From: Sabulicella rubraurantiaca
GTDB taxonomy: Bacteria > Pseudomonadota > Alphaproteobacteria > Acetobacterales > Acetobacteraceae
Direction of reading: 5' to 3'
Assembly: GCF_017355885.1 (NCBI RefSeq)
Contig: NZ_JAFEUU010000009.1
Coordinates: 62,001-126,000 of the forward strand
DNA: 64,000 bases
In this document: piece by piece, positions 26,417-33,840 of the stretch
How the letters are laid out: the number at the start of each line of letters is the position of its first letter
How positions within the stretch are numbered: the stretch's first letter is position 1
Notes under the pieces: generated by a model
Databases searched by the model: none
The model's input: only the letters and a program-made list of their open reading frames with translations
Told to the model about the DNA's origin: nothing
Made by a program: the position numbers and the translations under genes

Positions 26417-27106
26417 CTACTCGAACACCGCCACGGCGCGGATCGGGCTGGCCGTTCCGCCGCGGATCTTCAGCGGCAGGCCGATGAAGCGGAAGCGCCC
26501 GCGCCCCACCAGCGCCTCCAGATTGGCGAGGCATTCCATGTGGGTGATGCCGCGCTCCGCACAGGCGAGATGCGCCTGGAAGTTCAGCTCGCCCTCCGGC
26601 GCGGGGCTGATCGCCTCCACGCCGAACATGCCGATGCCCTGGTCGGCGAGCCAGTGGATCGCCTCGATGGAAAGCCCCGCGAAGTCGTGCAGGTAGCCCG
26701 GCTTGCCGAGCAGCCGCGCATTGGTGCCCAGCAGCACCAGCACCGTGTCGCCCTTCCGGATCGTCTCGCCGGATTTCCGCACCGCCTCCTGCACCTCGGC
26801 CAGCGTCGCGGCGTGCTTCAGCGGCGCGTGCGACAGGTCGATGCAGAAGGCCGAGGTGATGAAGCGCTCCAGCGGCACCTCGTCGATGGAGGCCGCGCCA
26901 GGGCGGGAGTCGAAATGCACCGGCGCGTCCACATGCGTGCCCGCGTGGTCGCTGAAGGCGATGGACAGCGCCTTGCTGCTGAACACCGTGCTGCCGGCCT
27001 GCTTCTTCTCGCTGTGGTCGTTCCACACCGTCATCACCACGGGCGGGTGCGACGGATGCACCTGGGTGCGGTGGAAGATTTCGCGGCTGAGGTCGATGAT
27101 TTCCAT
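26417..27106 (-). CDS. Cyclase / kynurenine-formamidase-like hydrolase
   Basis: A 229-residue metal hydrolase of the cyclase family. The zinc/manganese motif HAGTHVDAPVHF is intact (His54, His58, Asp60). Other family parts are TVLVLLGTNARLLGKPGY and GIGMFGVEAISPAPEGELNFQAH. Relatives hydrolyse N-formylkynurenine, isatin or cyclic ureides, so a ring or amide of a purine/pyrimidine-derived compound is plausible here beside puuE and allA. The ATG at 27106 begins the domain. It lies 7 bases downstream of proC. Confidence 0.85.
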   Translation of the reverse strand: MEIIDLSREIFHRTQVHPSHPPVVMTVWNDHSEKKQAGSTVFSSKALSIAFSDHAGTHVDAPVHFDSRPGAASIDEVPLERFITSAFCIDLSHAPLKHAATLAEVQEAVRKSGETIRKGDTVLVLLGTNARLLGKPGYLHDFAGLSIEAIHWLADQGIGMFGVEAISPAPEGELNFQAHLACAERGITHMECLANLEALVGRGRFRFIGLPLKIRGGTASPIRAVAVFE

Positions 27107-27113
27107 AGGTGCC

Positions 27114-27923
27114 TTATCCTGCCAGTTCACGGGAGCGCGCGGTCGCGGCGGCAATGGCCTCGCGCATCAGGGCGGGCCACGCCTCCTCGCGCATCAGCAC
27201 GGCCAGGGCGCGTTCGGTGGTGCCCTTGGGGCTGGTGACGTTCACCCGCAGCGTCGCCGCATCCTCGCTGCTGGCGGCGAGCAGCGCGCCCGATCCGGAG
27301 ACGGTCGCCCGCGCCATGCGCCGCGCGAGATCGGCGGGCAGGCCCTGAGAAAGCGCCGCCTGCTCCAGCACCTCGGCGAGCAGGAACACGTAGGCCGGGC
27401 CGCCGCCGGAAACGGCGGTGACCGCGTCCAGCATTCCCTCCTCCTCCACCCAGGCGCACTCGCCGATCGCGCCGAGCAACGCGTCGGCCAGCGCCTTCTG
27501 TTCCGGCGAGACGTCGGGGCCGGCAAAGGCGGCGGTGAAGCCCTGGCGCACGGCGGCGGGGGTATTGGGCATGGCGCGCACGATGCGGGCGGACCCGCCC
27601 AGCAGCGCATTCATCCCCGCCACGCCGCGCCCGGCCATGATGGAGAGGAACACCGTCTCCGGACCCGCGAAGCGCGCCAGCGGCGGCAGCGCATTCGGCG
27701 CTTCCTGCGGCTTGGTCGCGAGGATGACGGCGCCGGGCCGGAACCCGTCCGGAATCGCGGCCGGCTCCGAAACGTGGCGCACGCGGCCGCGAAACGCCTC
27801 GGCGGCAGGGGCATGGGGCTCGACCACCACGGTTTCGGGCGGCAGGCCCTGCTCCAGCCAGCCGGCGAGCATGGCCCCGCCCATCTTGCCGCAGCCGAGC
27901 AGGAGAAGGGGAGGGAGCGTCAT
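27114..27923 (-). CDS. proC: Pyrroline-5-carboxylate reductase
   Basis: A 269-residue Rossmann enzyme that makes L-proline from pyrroline-5-carboxylate with NAD(P)H. Visible are LLLLGCGKMGGAMLAGWL (dinucleotide binding), VILATKPQE, RAMPNTPAAVRQG and the C-terminal family signature AVSGGGPAYVFLLAE plus VTSPKGTTERAL. The start ATG at 27923 directly abuts a strong hairpin, and I see no Shine-Dalgarno site. It heads a unit with the cyclase, puuE and allA. Confidence 0.95.
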   Translation of the reverse strand: MTLPPLLLLGCGKMGGAMLAGWLEQGLPPETVVVEPHAPAAEAFRGRVRHVSEPAAIPDGFRPGAVILATKPQEAPNALPPLARFAGPETVFLSIMAGRGVAGMNALLGGSARIVRAMPNTPAAVRQGFTAAFAGPDVSPEQKALADALLGAIGECAWVEEEGMLDAVTAVSGGGPAYVFLLAEVLEQAALSQGLPADLARRMARATVSGSGALLAASSEDAATLRVNVTSPKGTTERALAVLMREEAWPALMREAIAAATARSRELAG

Positions 27924-27924
27924 G

Positions 27925-27950
27925 CCGGAAAGCCTAGCTTGGCTTTCCGG
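27925..27950 (-). promoter_or_regulatory. Strong hairpin directly upstream of the proC start
   Basis: A perfect 10-bp stem CCGGAAAGCC / GGCTTTCCGG with a 6-base loop ends one base before the proC ATG on the minus strand. A weaker GGCGGG/CCCGCC stem (27952-27972) precedes it. No T-run is present. It could stop yqgE transcripts, block the proC ribosome site, or stabilise mRNA ends. Confidence 0.5.
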
Positions 27951-27974
27951 AGGCGGGAACCTCGTCCCCGCCGG

Positions 27975-28601
27975 TCAGGCGTGGCCGGCGGCGCCGCTCA
28001 GCAGCAGGGGATCCACCTTCAGCTTGGCGAGCGCCCGGCGCCACTTGGTCGCGGCGTCGCCGTCAAACAGCAATTCCTCATCCGCGCTGACGGAGAGCCA
28101 GGAGTTCTGCGCGATCTCCTCCTCCAGCTGCCCGGCGCCCCAGCTGGCATAGCCGAGCGCGAGGACGCATTCGCGCGGGCCGCCCCCGGCGGCGATCGCC
28201 TTCAGGATCTCCACGCTCGCAGTCAGGCCGAACCCGCCCTCGACCGGCAGCGAGCCCTCGGCCTTCCAGTCTCCGCTGTGCAGCACGAAGCCGCGGCTTT
28301 CCTCCAGCGGACCACCGGCGACGAGGCGGATGCGGCGCGCCGGCGGCACCGGCTCCACCCCCACCTGCTTCAGCAGCGCGTCAAAGGTCAGGCGCTCGAT
28401 GGGCTTGTTGAGGACGAGGCCCATCGCCCCTTCCTCCGAATGTGCGCAGACGCAGATCACCGTCCCGGCGAAGTTCGGGTCCTGCATGTGCGGCATCGCG
28501 ATCAGCAGCTGCCCGGCGAGGCGCCCCTCCGGGATGGGGGTCTCCGGGCCGGGCCCTTGCCGTGCCGCCCCGAAGGCGGCCTTCCAGTCGTCCTTGGCCA
28601 T
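27975..28601 (-). CDS. YqgE/AlgH family protein
   Basis: A 208-residue cytosolic protein of the widely conserved YqgE (DUF179) family: AGQLLIAMPHMQDPNFAGTVICVC, GAMGLVLNKPIERLTF, LVAGGPLEESRGFVLHS and LGYASWGAGQLEEEI. Its molecular function is not established. Start ATG at 28601 gives MAKDDWKAAFG; a longer frame upstream is a shadow of the peroxiredoxin region. It is divergent from the peroxiredoxin gene. Confidence 0.93.
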   Translation of the reverse strand: MAKDDWKAAFGAARQGPGPETPIPEGRLAGQLLIAMPHMQDPNFAGTVICVCAHSEEGAMGLVLNKPIERLTFDALLKQVGVEPVPPARRIRLVAGGPLEESRGFVLHSGDWKAEGSLPVEGGFGLTASVEILKAIAAGGGPRECVLALGYASWGAGQLEEEIAQNSWLSVSADEELLFDGDAATKWRRALAKLKVDPLLLSGAAGHA

Positions 28602-28694
28602 GGATCGAAGATGGCGAGCCCGGTGCCCCCCTGCAAGCGTGACAGCGTCCCGGGTCTTGCCTAAAGCGGAGGGCAGGACTCCGGAGGATTCGGG

Positions 28695-29177
28695 ATGACG
28701 ATCAAGGTTGGGGACAAGATCCCCTCGGCGAAGCTGACCCAGGCTACGGCCGAAGGGCCGCGCGAGGTGAGCACGGAGGAGCTGTTCGGCGGCCGCACCG
28801 TCGTGCTGTTCGGCGTGCCGGGCGCCTTCACCCCCACCTGCTCGGCCAAGCACCTGCCGGGCTACGTCACCAACGCCAAGGCGCTGCGCGACAAGGGCGT
28901 GGACACCATCGCCTGCATGGCGGTGAACGACGCCTTCGTGATGGGCGCCTGGGGCCGCGACCAGGGCGTGGGCGAGGATGTGGTGATGATCGCCGACGGG
29001 TCGGGCGCCTTCACCAAGGCCCTGGGGCTCGAGCTGGACCTCACCGCCCGCGGCCTCGGCATGCGCTGCCAGCGCTTCGCCCTGGTGGCGAAGGACGGCG
29101 TCGTGTCGCACGTGGCCGTGGAGGCGCCGGGCGCCTTCGAGGTCAGCAAGGCCGAGGCGCTGCTCGAAATCGTCTGA
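28695..29177 (+). CDS. Peroxiredoxin (Prx5-type)
   Basis: A 160-residue thiol peroxidase with the peroxidatic site PGAFTPTCS (Cys49), the Prx5 pattern VVLFGVPGAFTPTCSAKHLP and a second cysteine at 74 in TIACMAVNDAFVMGAWG. It reduces hydrogen peroxide and alkyl peroxides, probably with glutaredoxin or thioredoxin. GGAGG lies before the ATG. The stop is 8 bases from the convergent kinase gene. Confidence 0.94.
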   Translation: MTIKVGDKIPSAKLTQATAEGPREVSTEELFGGRTVVLFGVPGAFTPTCSAKHLPGYVTNAKALRDKGVDTIACMAVNDAFVMGAWGRDQGVGEDVVMIADGSGAFTKALGLELDLTARGLGMRCQRFALVAKDGVVSHVAVEAPGAFEVSKAEALLEIV

Positions 29178-29185
29178 GCGTCGGT

Positions 29186-31192
29186 TCAGGCCTGTCGCAT
29201 GAAGGCGAGGGGGGCGACGCTGGACGGCGTGGCCTCCCCCGGCCAACGAAGCACACGGCGCAGACCATCCGGCGCCCATTCCTCTTCCACGCAGCCGCCC
29301 AGCTGGGCGGCAACGGTGACGTCCACCAGCTCCGAGCCAAAGCCGCGCTCCACCGGGGGAATGACCGGCGGGCCACCCTGCTCGCGCCAGGACAAGGTAA
29401 TGGTTCCCTCCGGCACCGACAGGTCCAGCAGGATCCGGCCACCCGGGCGGGACAGCGCCCCGTGCTTCAACGCATTGGTCAGCCATTCATGGAGGACCAG
29501 GGCCAGGGGCTGCACCTGGTCGGCGGGAAGCGTCGCGTCCAGCCCCATCACCACCACCGCGTCGCCATGCGGCTTCGCGAGACGCCTCAGCAACGCCCGC
29601 ACCGTCGCGGCATGCCCACCTCCCCGCGACAGGTCATGCGCCACGGACAGCGCGTTCAGGCGTTCGCGCAATTCCTGGGCCAGCGCCTCCGCTTCCGGGT
29701 GGCGGTGCGCGCTGGCCGAGACCAGCCCCATCACCAGGGCGAAGCTGTTCTTCACGCGGTGATCCATCTCCCGCGCCAGGAGTTCGGCGCGCCGCCGCTC
29801 CTCCGCCTCGGCCGAGACGTCGAGCACGGAGCCGACAAGGCGCTCCACCCGCCCATCCGGGCCACGCAGCGCGAGGGAACGGTGCCACACATGCACCCAA
29901 TGCCCATCGGCATGGCGGACCCGGTAGCGCGCCTCGAAGCTGTCAGCCTCGCCGCGCTCCAGCGCCGTGCGCGCCGCCATCCAGCGTTCGCGGTCGGCGG
30001 GATGGATGCGCGACCGCCACCAGTCGCGGCCGGGTTCATCCGACTCCTCGCCCACCAGCGCCGCCACGCCGGGGGAACGGATCTGCACATCCTCCTCCGG
30101 CAGGGATTCGTACACGCCGCCGATGAAGGCCTCGGTGACGAGGCGCAGCCTCTCCTCGCTCAGGCGCAGCGCCTCGTGCGCCTCGTCGCGGGCACGCCGC
30201 GCGGCGTGGATGCGCCGGGCCGCCTCGTCCACCTCGGCGATCCCGGTGCCGCTTCCCGGCAGCGGCCCGGCGCGCAGCAGGTCCAGTGCCCGGACCAGCC
30301 GGCGCCCCAGGAACACGGCGATGGCGATCCCGAACAGCACCAGCACGAGCCCCGCGACCAGGGTCGGCGCCATGGCGCGCCAAGCCGCGGCCAGGGGTGC
30401 CAGCTTCGGGGCGGCCATCACCACCGCATAGCCGCTTTCCGGCGCGGGGGCGGCGGCGACCACGCTGCTCATTCCATCCATGGTCATGAAGGAGGACCGG
30501 ACACCTTCACCGGCGGCGAGCATGTCGCGGACCTCCGGATGGGCCTCCGCGCCCAGGAAGCGCTCCTCCAGCCGGGAGCGGGCCGCCACGCGCATTCGGT
30601 TGTCCAGGATGGCCGAGGTCCAGTCCCCCGGGATGCGCTGGGCGCGAAGGAGGTCCTGCAGCCGGCTGTTGCTCAGCACGTAGGCGAGCAGGAAGCGCTC
30701 ACCCTCCAGCACCACCGGCCGCCCGATCAGGATGAAGGGATTGCCCGTATGCGCCCCTGTGAACAGGGGGGAGACGTAGAAACCCTCCTGCGCGAGCGCG
30801 GCCGCCACCGCCTCCCCCGCGCCGGAGAGGCGCGGCTCGACCCGGCCGAGCCTGGCGTCGAACAGCATGGTGCCGTGCGAGTCGTAGAGGGTGACGGAGG
30901 CACCCTCCGGCAGGGTCGGCCTCGCCTGTTCCATGAAATCGTCAAAGTCGCGCGCGGCCAGGGAGCGAGCGAGGACCAAGGTATCGATCCGCGCGCGGGC
31001 CTGACCCAGTTCCCGGTCCACGGCGAGGGCGAGGGCGCGCGCCGTGGCGAGGAGCTGGCCGCTGAACCGTCCCTGCTCGGCGCTCACCGCCCGCCAGACC
31101 GCGTGGCTGGCCAGGACGGTGAAGGGCACGGTCAGGCCGAGCGCCATGAGAACGAGGAGAAGCCGGAAGGAGAGGGGGAGCCGCTTCAGCAT
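29186..31192 (-). CDS. HWE-type sensor histidine kinase
   Basis: A 668-residue membrane kinase. TM1 lies near residues 8-30 (FRLLLVLMALGLTVPFTVLAS), a periplasmic Cache-like sensor spans about 31-265, and TM2 (TLVAGLVLVLFGIAIAVFLG) follows. A PAS domain covers about 345-455 (LRLVTEAFIGGVYESL to VERLVGSVLDVSAEAEE). The kinase region has the phospho-acceptor helix REMDHRVKNSFALVMGL, the N-box HEWLTNALKHG and the WxExGGPPV signature (LSWREQGGPPV) that marks the HWE family. ATG at 31192 is supported by AGGAGAG upstream. No response regulator is adjacent. Nothing clear lies in 31193-31312 apart from a CATAAT box at 31247-31252. Confidence 0.9.
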   Translation of the reverse strand: MLKRLPLSFRLLLVLMALGLTVPFTVLASHAVWRAVSAEQGRFSGQLLATARALALAVDRELGQARARIDTLVLARSLAARDFDDFMEQARPTLPEGASVTLYDSHGTMLFDARLGRVEPRLSGAGEAVAAALAQEGFYVSPLFTGAHTGNPFILIGRPVVLEGERFLLAYVLSNSRLQDLLRAQRIPGDWTSAILDNRMRVAARSRLEERFLGAEAHPEVRDMLAAGEGVRSSFMTMDGMSSVVAAAPAPESGYAVVMAAPKLAPLAAAWRAMAPTLVAGLVLVLFGIAIAVFLGRRLVRALDLLRAGPLPGSGTGIAEVDEAARRIHAARRARDEAHEALRLSEERLRLVTEAFIGGVYESLPEEDVQIRSPGVAALVGEESDEPGRDWWRSRIHPADRERWMAARTALERGEADSFEARYRVRHADGHWVHVWHRSLALRGPDGRVERLVGSVLDVSAEAEERRRAELLAREMDHRVKNSFALVMGLVSASAHRHPEAEALAQELRERLNALSVAHDLSRGGGHAATVRALLRRLAKPHGDAVVVMGLDATLPADQVQPLALVLHEWLTNALKHGALSRPGGRILLDLSVPEGTITLSWREQGGPPVIPPVERGFGSELVDVTVAAQLGGCVEEEWAPDGLRRVLRWPGEATPSSVAPLAFMRQA

Positions 31193-31312
31193 CGCTCTCT
31201 CCTGGGCGGACATCAGCGGCAAGATCCCAGCTACTGTGATGCTTCCATTATGGATAAGTCGGGGAGAGGCATCTGCGCAAGCGGGTCGCGTGAAAGTTGC
31301 GTGGCTTCTCTG

Positions 31313-31963
31313 TCAGATATGGCGATTCCGCCGCATCAGCCACAACCCGAGCCCCACCGAAGCCGCCAGCATGAGGAGCGAGAGCGCGACCTGCACCGCG
31401 CCATCCACCCGTACACCCTTGCCCAACAACGCAAAAACGATGGTTTGCGGCAGGAAGCCCAGCATCGATCCGAGGAGGAACGGCCCGGCGGGAATACCCA
31501 CCGCCCCTGCCAGGAGGTTTAGGGCCAGATTGTTGCCGACGGGAAACAGACGCAACGCCAATGCGGTTCCGAAAGGTTGAAGACGCATGGAATCAACCAA
31601 GGGACGTAGCCGCACACCAAAACGCCCGGCAAGCTTGTCCTCGGTCCAGCGTCGCCCGACGGCGCGTGCCCAGAGAAAGGAAACTCCGCTGCCTCCCGCC
31701 TGCGCCAGGAGGGCCAGGGCGGAGCCTAGTGCGGCGCCGAAGGCGTAGCCTCCCAGGAAGGCCACGGCTTGGCGGGGCAGCCCGGCCGCGACCATGACGG
31801 CGCCCAGCAAGAGGAACATGGCCTCCCCCTTCACGCCCTGGCCGCGGACATGGGCATCCACCCAGTCGGTTCCCGGCACGGCGCCCAGTTCCCGCAGCAC
31901 CCAGCCCACGGCCGCCAAGCCCAGCACCAGGAGAAGGAGCCGGCCCAGCGCGGCGCGGCTCAC
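31313..31963 (-). CDS. TVP38/TMEM64 family membrane protein (VTT domain)
   Basis: A 216-residue integral membrane protein with about five hydrophobic segments and the VTT-domain core: GLPRQAVAFLGGYAFGAALGSALAL, FLWARAVGRRW and ALRLFPVGNNLALNLLAGAVGIPAGPFLLGSMLGFLP (in pieces). Family members are thought to act in lipid handling at membranes. It starts with GTG at 31963, overlapping the stop of the glycosyltransferase gene (GTGA), so the pair may act on the same lipid-linked substrate. Confidence 0.85.
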   Translation of the reverse strand: MSRAALGRLLLLVLGLAAVGWVLRELGAVPGTDWVDAHVRGQGVKGEAMFLLLGAVMVAAGLPRQAVAFLGGYAFGAALGSALALLAQAGGSGVSFLWARAVGRRWTEDKLAGRFGVRLRPLVDSMRLQPFGTALALRLFPVGNNLALNLLAGAVGIPAGPFLLGSMLGFLPQTIVFALLGKGVRVDGAVQVALSLLMLAASVGLGLWLMRRNRHI

Positions 31964-32676
31964 GGCTCCTCCACCTCCGGCCGCCGGCCGCGGCGCTGCA
32001 GCCAGGCCACGCCGACGAGGTCGAGAAAGGACACCAGCAGCCGGTCCAGCGTGCCGTAATTGGAGGCGCCGCGCGTGCGGGGCCGATGGTTCACCGGCTC
32101 GCTCACGACCCGCCCTCCGGCGCGCAACGCCAGGGCGGGAAGGTAACGGTGCATGTGGTCGAAATGCGGAAAGCCAAGAAACATGGCGCGCGAGAAGACC
32201 TTGAGGCCGCAGCCCGTATCCGGCGTGGCGTCGCCCAGAAGCCGCGCGCGAACCCGGTTGGCGATGCGCGAGGTGACGCGCTTCGTCGCAGTGTCGCGCC
32301 GGTTCACCCGGTGCCCGGCCACCAGCACGGACTCCCCCTCGCGCTGCGCGCGGTCCAGCAGGCGCGGGATGTCGGCCGGATCATTCTGCCCATCCCCGTC
32401 CAGCGTGGCGATCCAGGGGGCGCGGGCCGCCTTCACCCCGGTCACGATCGCCGCCGACTGGCCGCAACTGGCGCGATGGCGCAGCCATCGCAGCGCCGCG
32501 TGGGTCTTCGCCGCCTCGCGCAGAGCCTCCGCCGTTCCGTCGGTGGAGCCGTCATCCACGAAGATCACCTCGTGCGGGACAGAAGTCAGCGCGGCCCCGA
32601 TCTCCGCCAGGAGGGGGGCGACATTGGGGGCCTCGTTCCGCGCGGGAATGACGACCGAAACGAGCGGTTCGGGCAT
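31960..32676 (-). CDS. GT2 glycosyltransferase, dolichol-phosphate mannosyltransferase-like
   Basis: A 238-residue GT-A enzyme without the C-terminal membrane helices of longer homologues. Motifs are SVVIPARNEAPNVAPLLAEI, VIFVDDGSTDGTAEALR (first acidic site), ATLDGDGQNDPADIPRLL (DxD metal site), and KVFSRAMFLGFPHFDHMHRYLPALA. It transfers a sugar from a nucleotide donor to a polyprenyl phosphate. Co-translated with the TVP38-like gene and divergent from ctaA. Confidence 0.9.
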   Translation of the reverse strand: MPEPLVSVVIPARNEAPNVAPLLAEIGAALTSVPHEVIFVDDGSTDGTAEALREAAKTHAALRWLRHRASCGQSAAIVTGVKAARAPWIATLDGDGQNDPADIPRLLDRAQREGESVLVAGHRVNRRDTATKRVTSRIANRVRARLLGDATPDTGCGLKVFSRAMFLGFPHFDHMHRYLPALALRAGGRVVSEPVNHRPRTRGASNYGTLDRLLVSFLDLVGVAWLQRRGRRPEVEEP

Positions 32677-32757
32677 GGGTGGGGCGCTACCACTCGCGCC
32701 CCTGCCCCACAAGCGGTGGGCTGCCAATGCGATGCGAGTCTCACTATCATGGGTTGC

Positions 32758-33840
32758 ATGCCGTTCGACGCCTCCAGCAAGACCGCAACTCCTCCCGCCG
32801 AGCATGGGCGGCGCGAGAACCCGCGCGCCGTCGCGCTGTGGCTCCTCGCCGTGGCGGGGCTGATCTGGATCATGGTGGCGCTGGGCGGGGCGACGCGCCT
32901 CACCGGCTCCGGCCTCTCCATCATGGAATGGGCGCCGGTGGCGGGCATGCTGCCTCCGCTCTCCCAGGCAGAATGGCAGCGCCTCTACGACCTTTATCGC
33001 ACCATCCCGCAATATGAGCTGGTGAATGCCGGCTTCGGGCTGGAAGGCTTCAAGCAGATCTTCTGGCTGGAATGGGCCCACCGCTTTTGGGGGCGGCTGA
33101 TCGGCTTCGCCTATCTGGGCGGCTTCCTGCTGCTGTGGTGGCGCGGCGCCATCCCGCGCGCCCTGATGCCGCGCCTGCTGCTGCTTTTCGTGCTGGGAGG
33201 CATACAGGGCGCGATTGGCTGGTTCATGGTCGCCTCGGGCTTCGAGGCGGACCGCACCGCCGTTTCGCCCTACCGCCTCGTGCTCCATCTCGGCATGGCG
33301 TTCCTGCTCTTCGGGGTAATTTTCTGGACGGCGCTCGGGCTATTGCGCCCGGCGCGCGAGGCGCTCGGGCCGCGCCAGGGCAGCGTGCGCCGTCAGGCGC
33401 TGGCGGCGTTCCTGCTTTCCGTGGCGACGATGCTGGCGGGCGGCTTCGTCGCCGGGACGCGGGCGGGCTTCACCTGGAACACGTTTCCGCTGATGGATGG
33501 GCGCCTCGTCCCGGCCGGCTATCTCGACCTGTCGCCGCTCTGGACCAACCTGACGCTCAACCTCGCTACGGTGCAGTTCAACCACCGCATCCTCGCCACG
33601 CTGACGCTGCTGGCCGCCTTCGGCGCGGCGCTGGCAGCGTGGCGGCGTCTCCCCGTGGGGGCGGCACGCCGCGCCGTGCTGGGCTTCGCGGGGGCGATCG
33701 GCGCGCAATACGTGCTGGGCATCGCCACGCTGGTCCATGTCGTGCCGGTCTCGCTGGGCACGCTGCACCAGGCGGTGGCGGTGGTGGTGCTCGCCACGGG
33801 GCTCCTCGCCCTGCACACCCTGCGTCACCCGGAGCATTGA
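32758..33840 (+). CDS. ctaA: Heme A synthase (COX15/CtaA)
   Basis: A 360-residue membrane enzyme with about eight helices that converts heme O to heme A for aa3-type cytochrome oxidase. Conserved parts are VALGGATRLTGSGLSIMEW, WLEWAHRFWGRLIGFAYL (His ligand), LVLHLGMAFLLFG (His), AGFTWNTFPLMDGRLVP, VQFNHRILATLTLLAA (His) and LGTLHQAVAVVVLAT (His). This is the alphaproteobacterial/mitochondrial COX15 type. ATG at 32758 is used, with ATG 32749 also possible. The stop shares a base with the PAS kinase start (TGATG). Confidence 0.95.
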   Translation: MPFDASSKTATPPAEHGRRENPRAVALWLLAVAGLIWIMVALGGATRLTGSGLSIMEWAPVAGMLPPLSQAEWQRLYDLYRTIPQYELVNAGFGLEGFKQIFWLEWAHRFWGRLIGFAYLGGFLLLWWRGAIPRALMPRLLLLFVLGGIQGAIGWFMVASGFEADRTAVSPYRLVLHLGMAFLLFGVIFWTALGLLRPAREALGPRQGSVRRQALAAFLLSVATMLAGGFVAGTRAGFTWNTFPLMDGRLVPAGYLDLSPLWTNLTLNLATVQFNHRILATLTLLAAFGAALAAWRRLPVGAARRAVLGFAGAIGAQYVLGIATLVHVVPVSLGTLHQAVAVVVLATGLLALHTLRHPEH

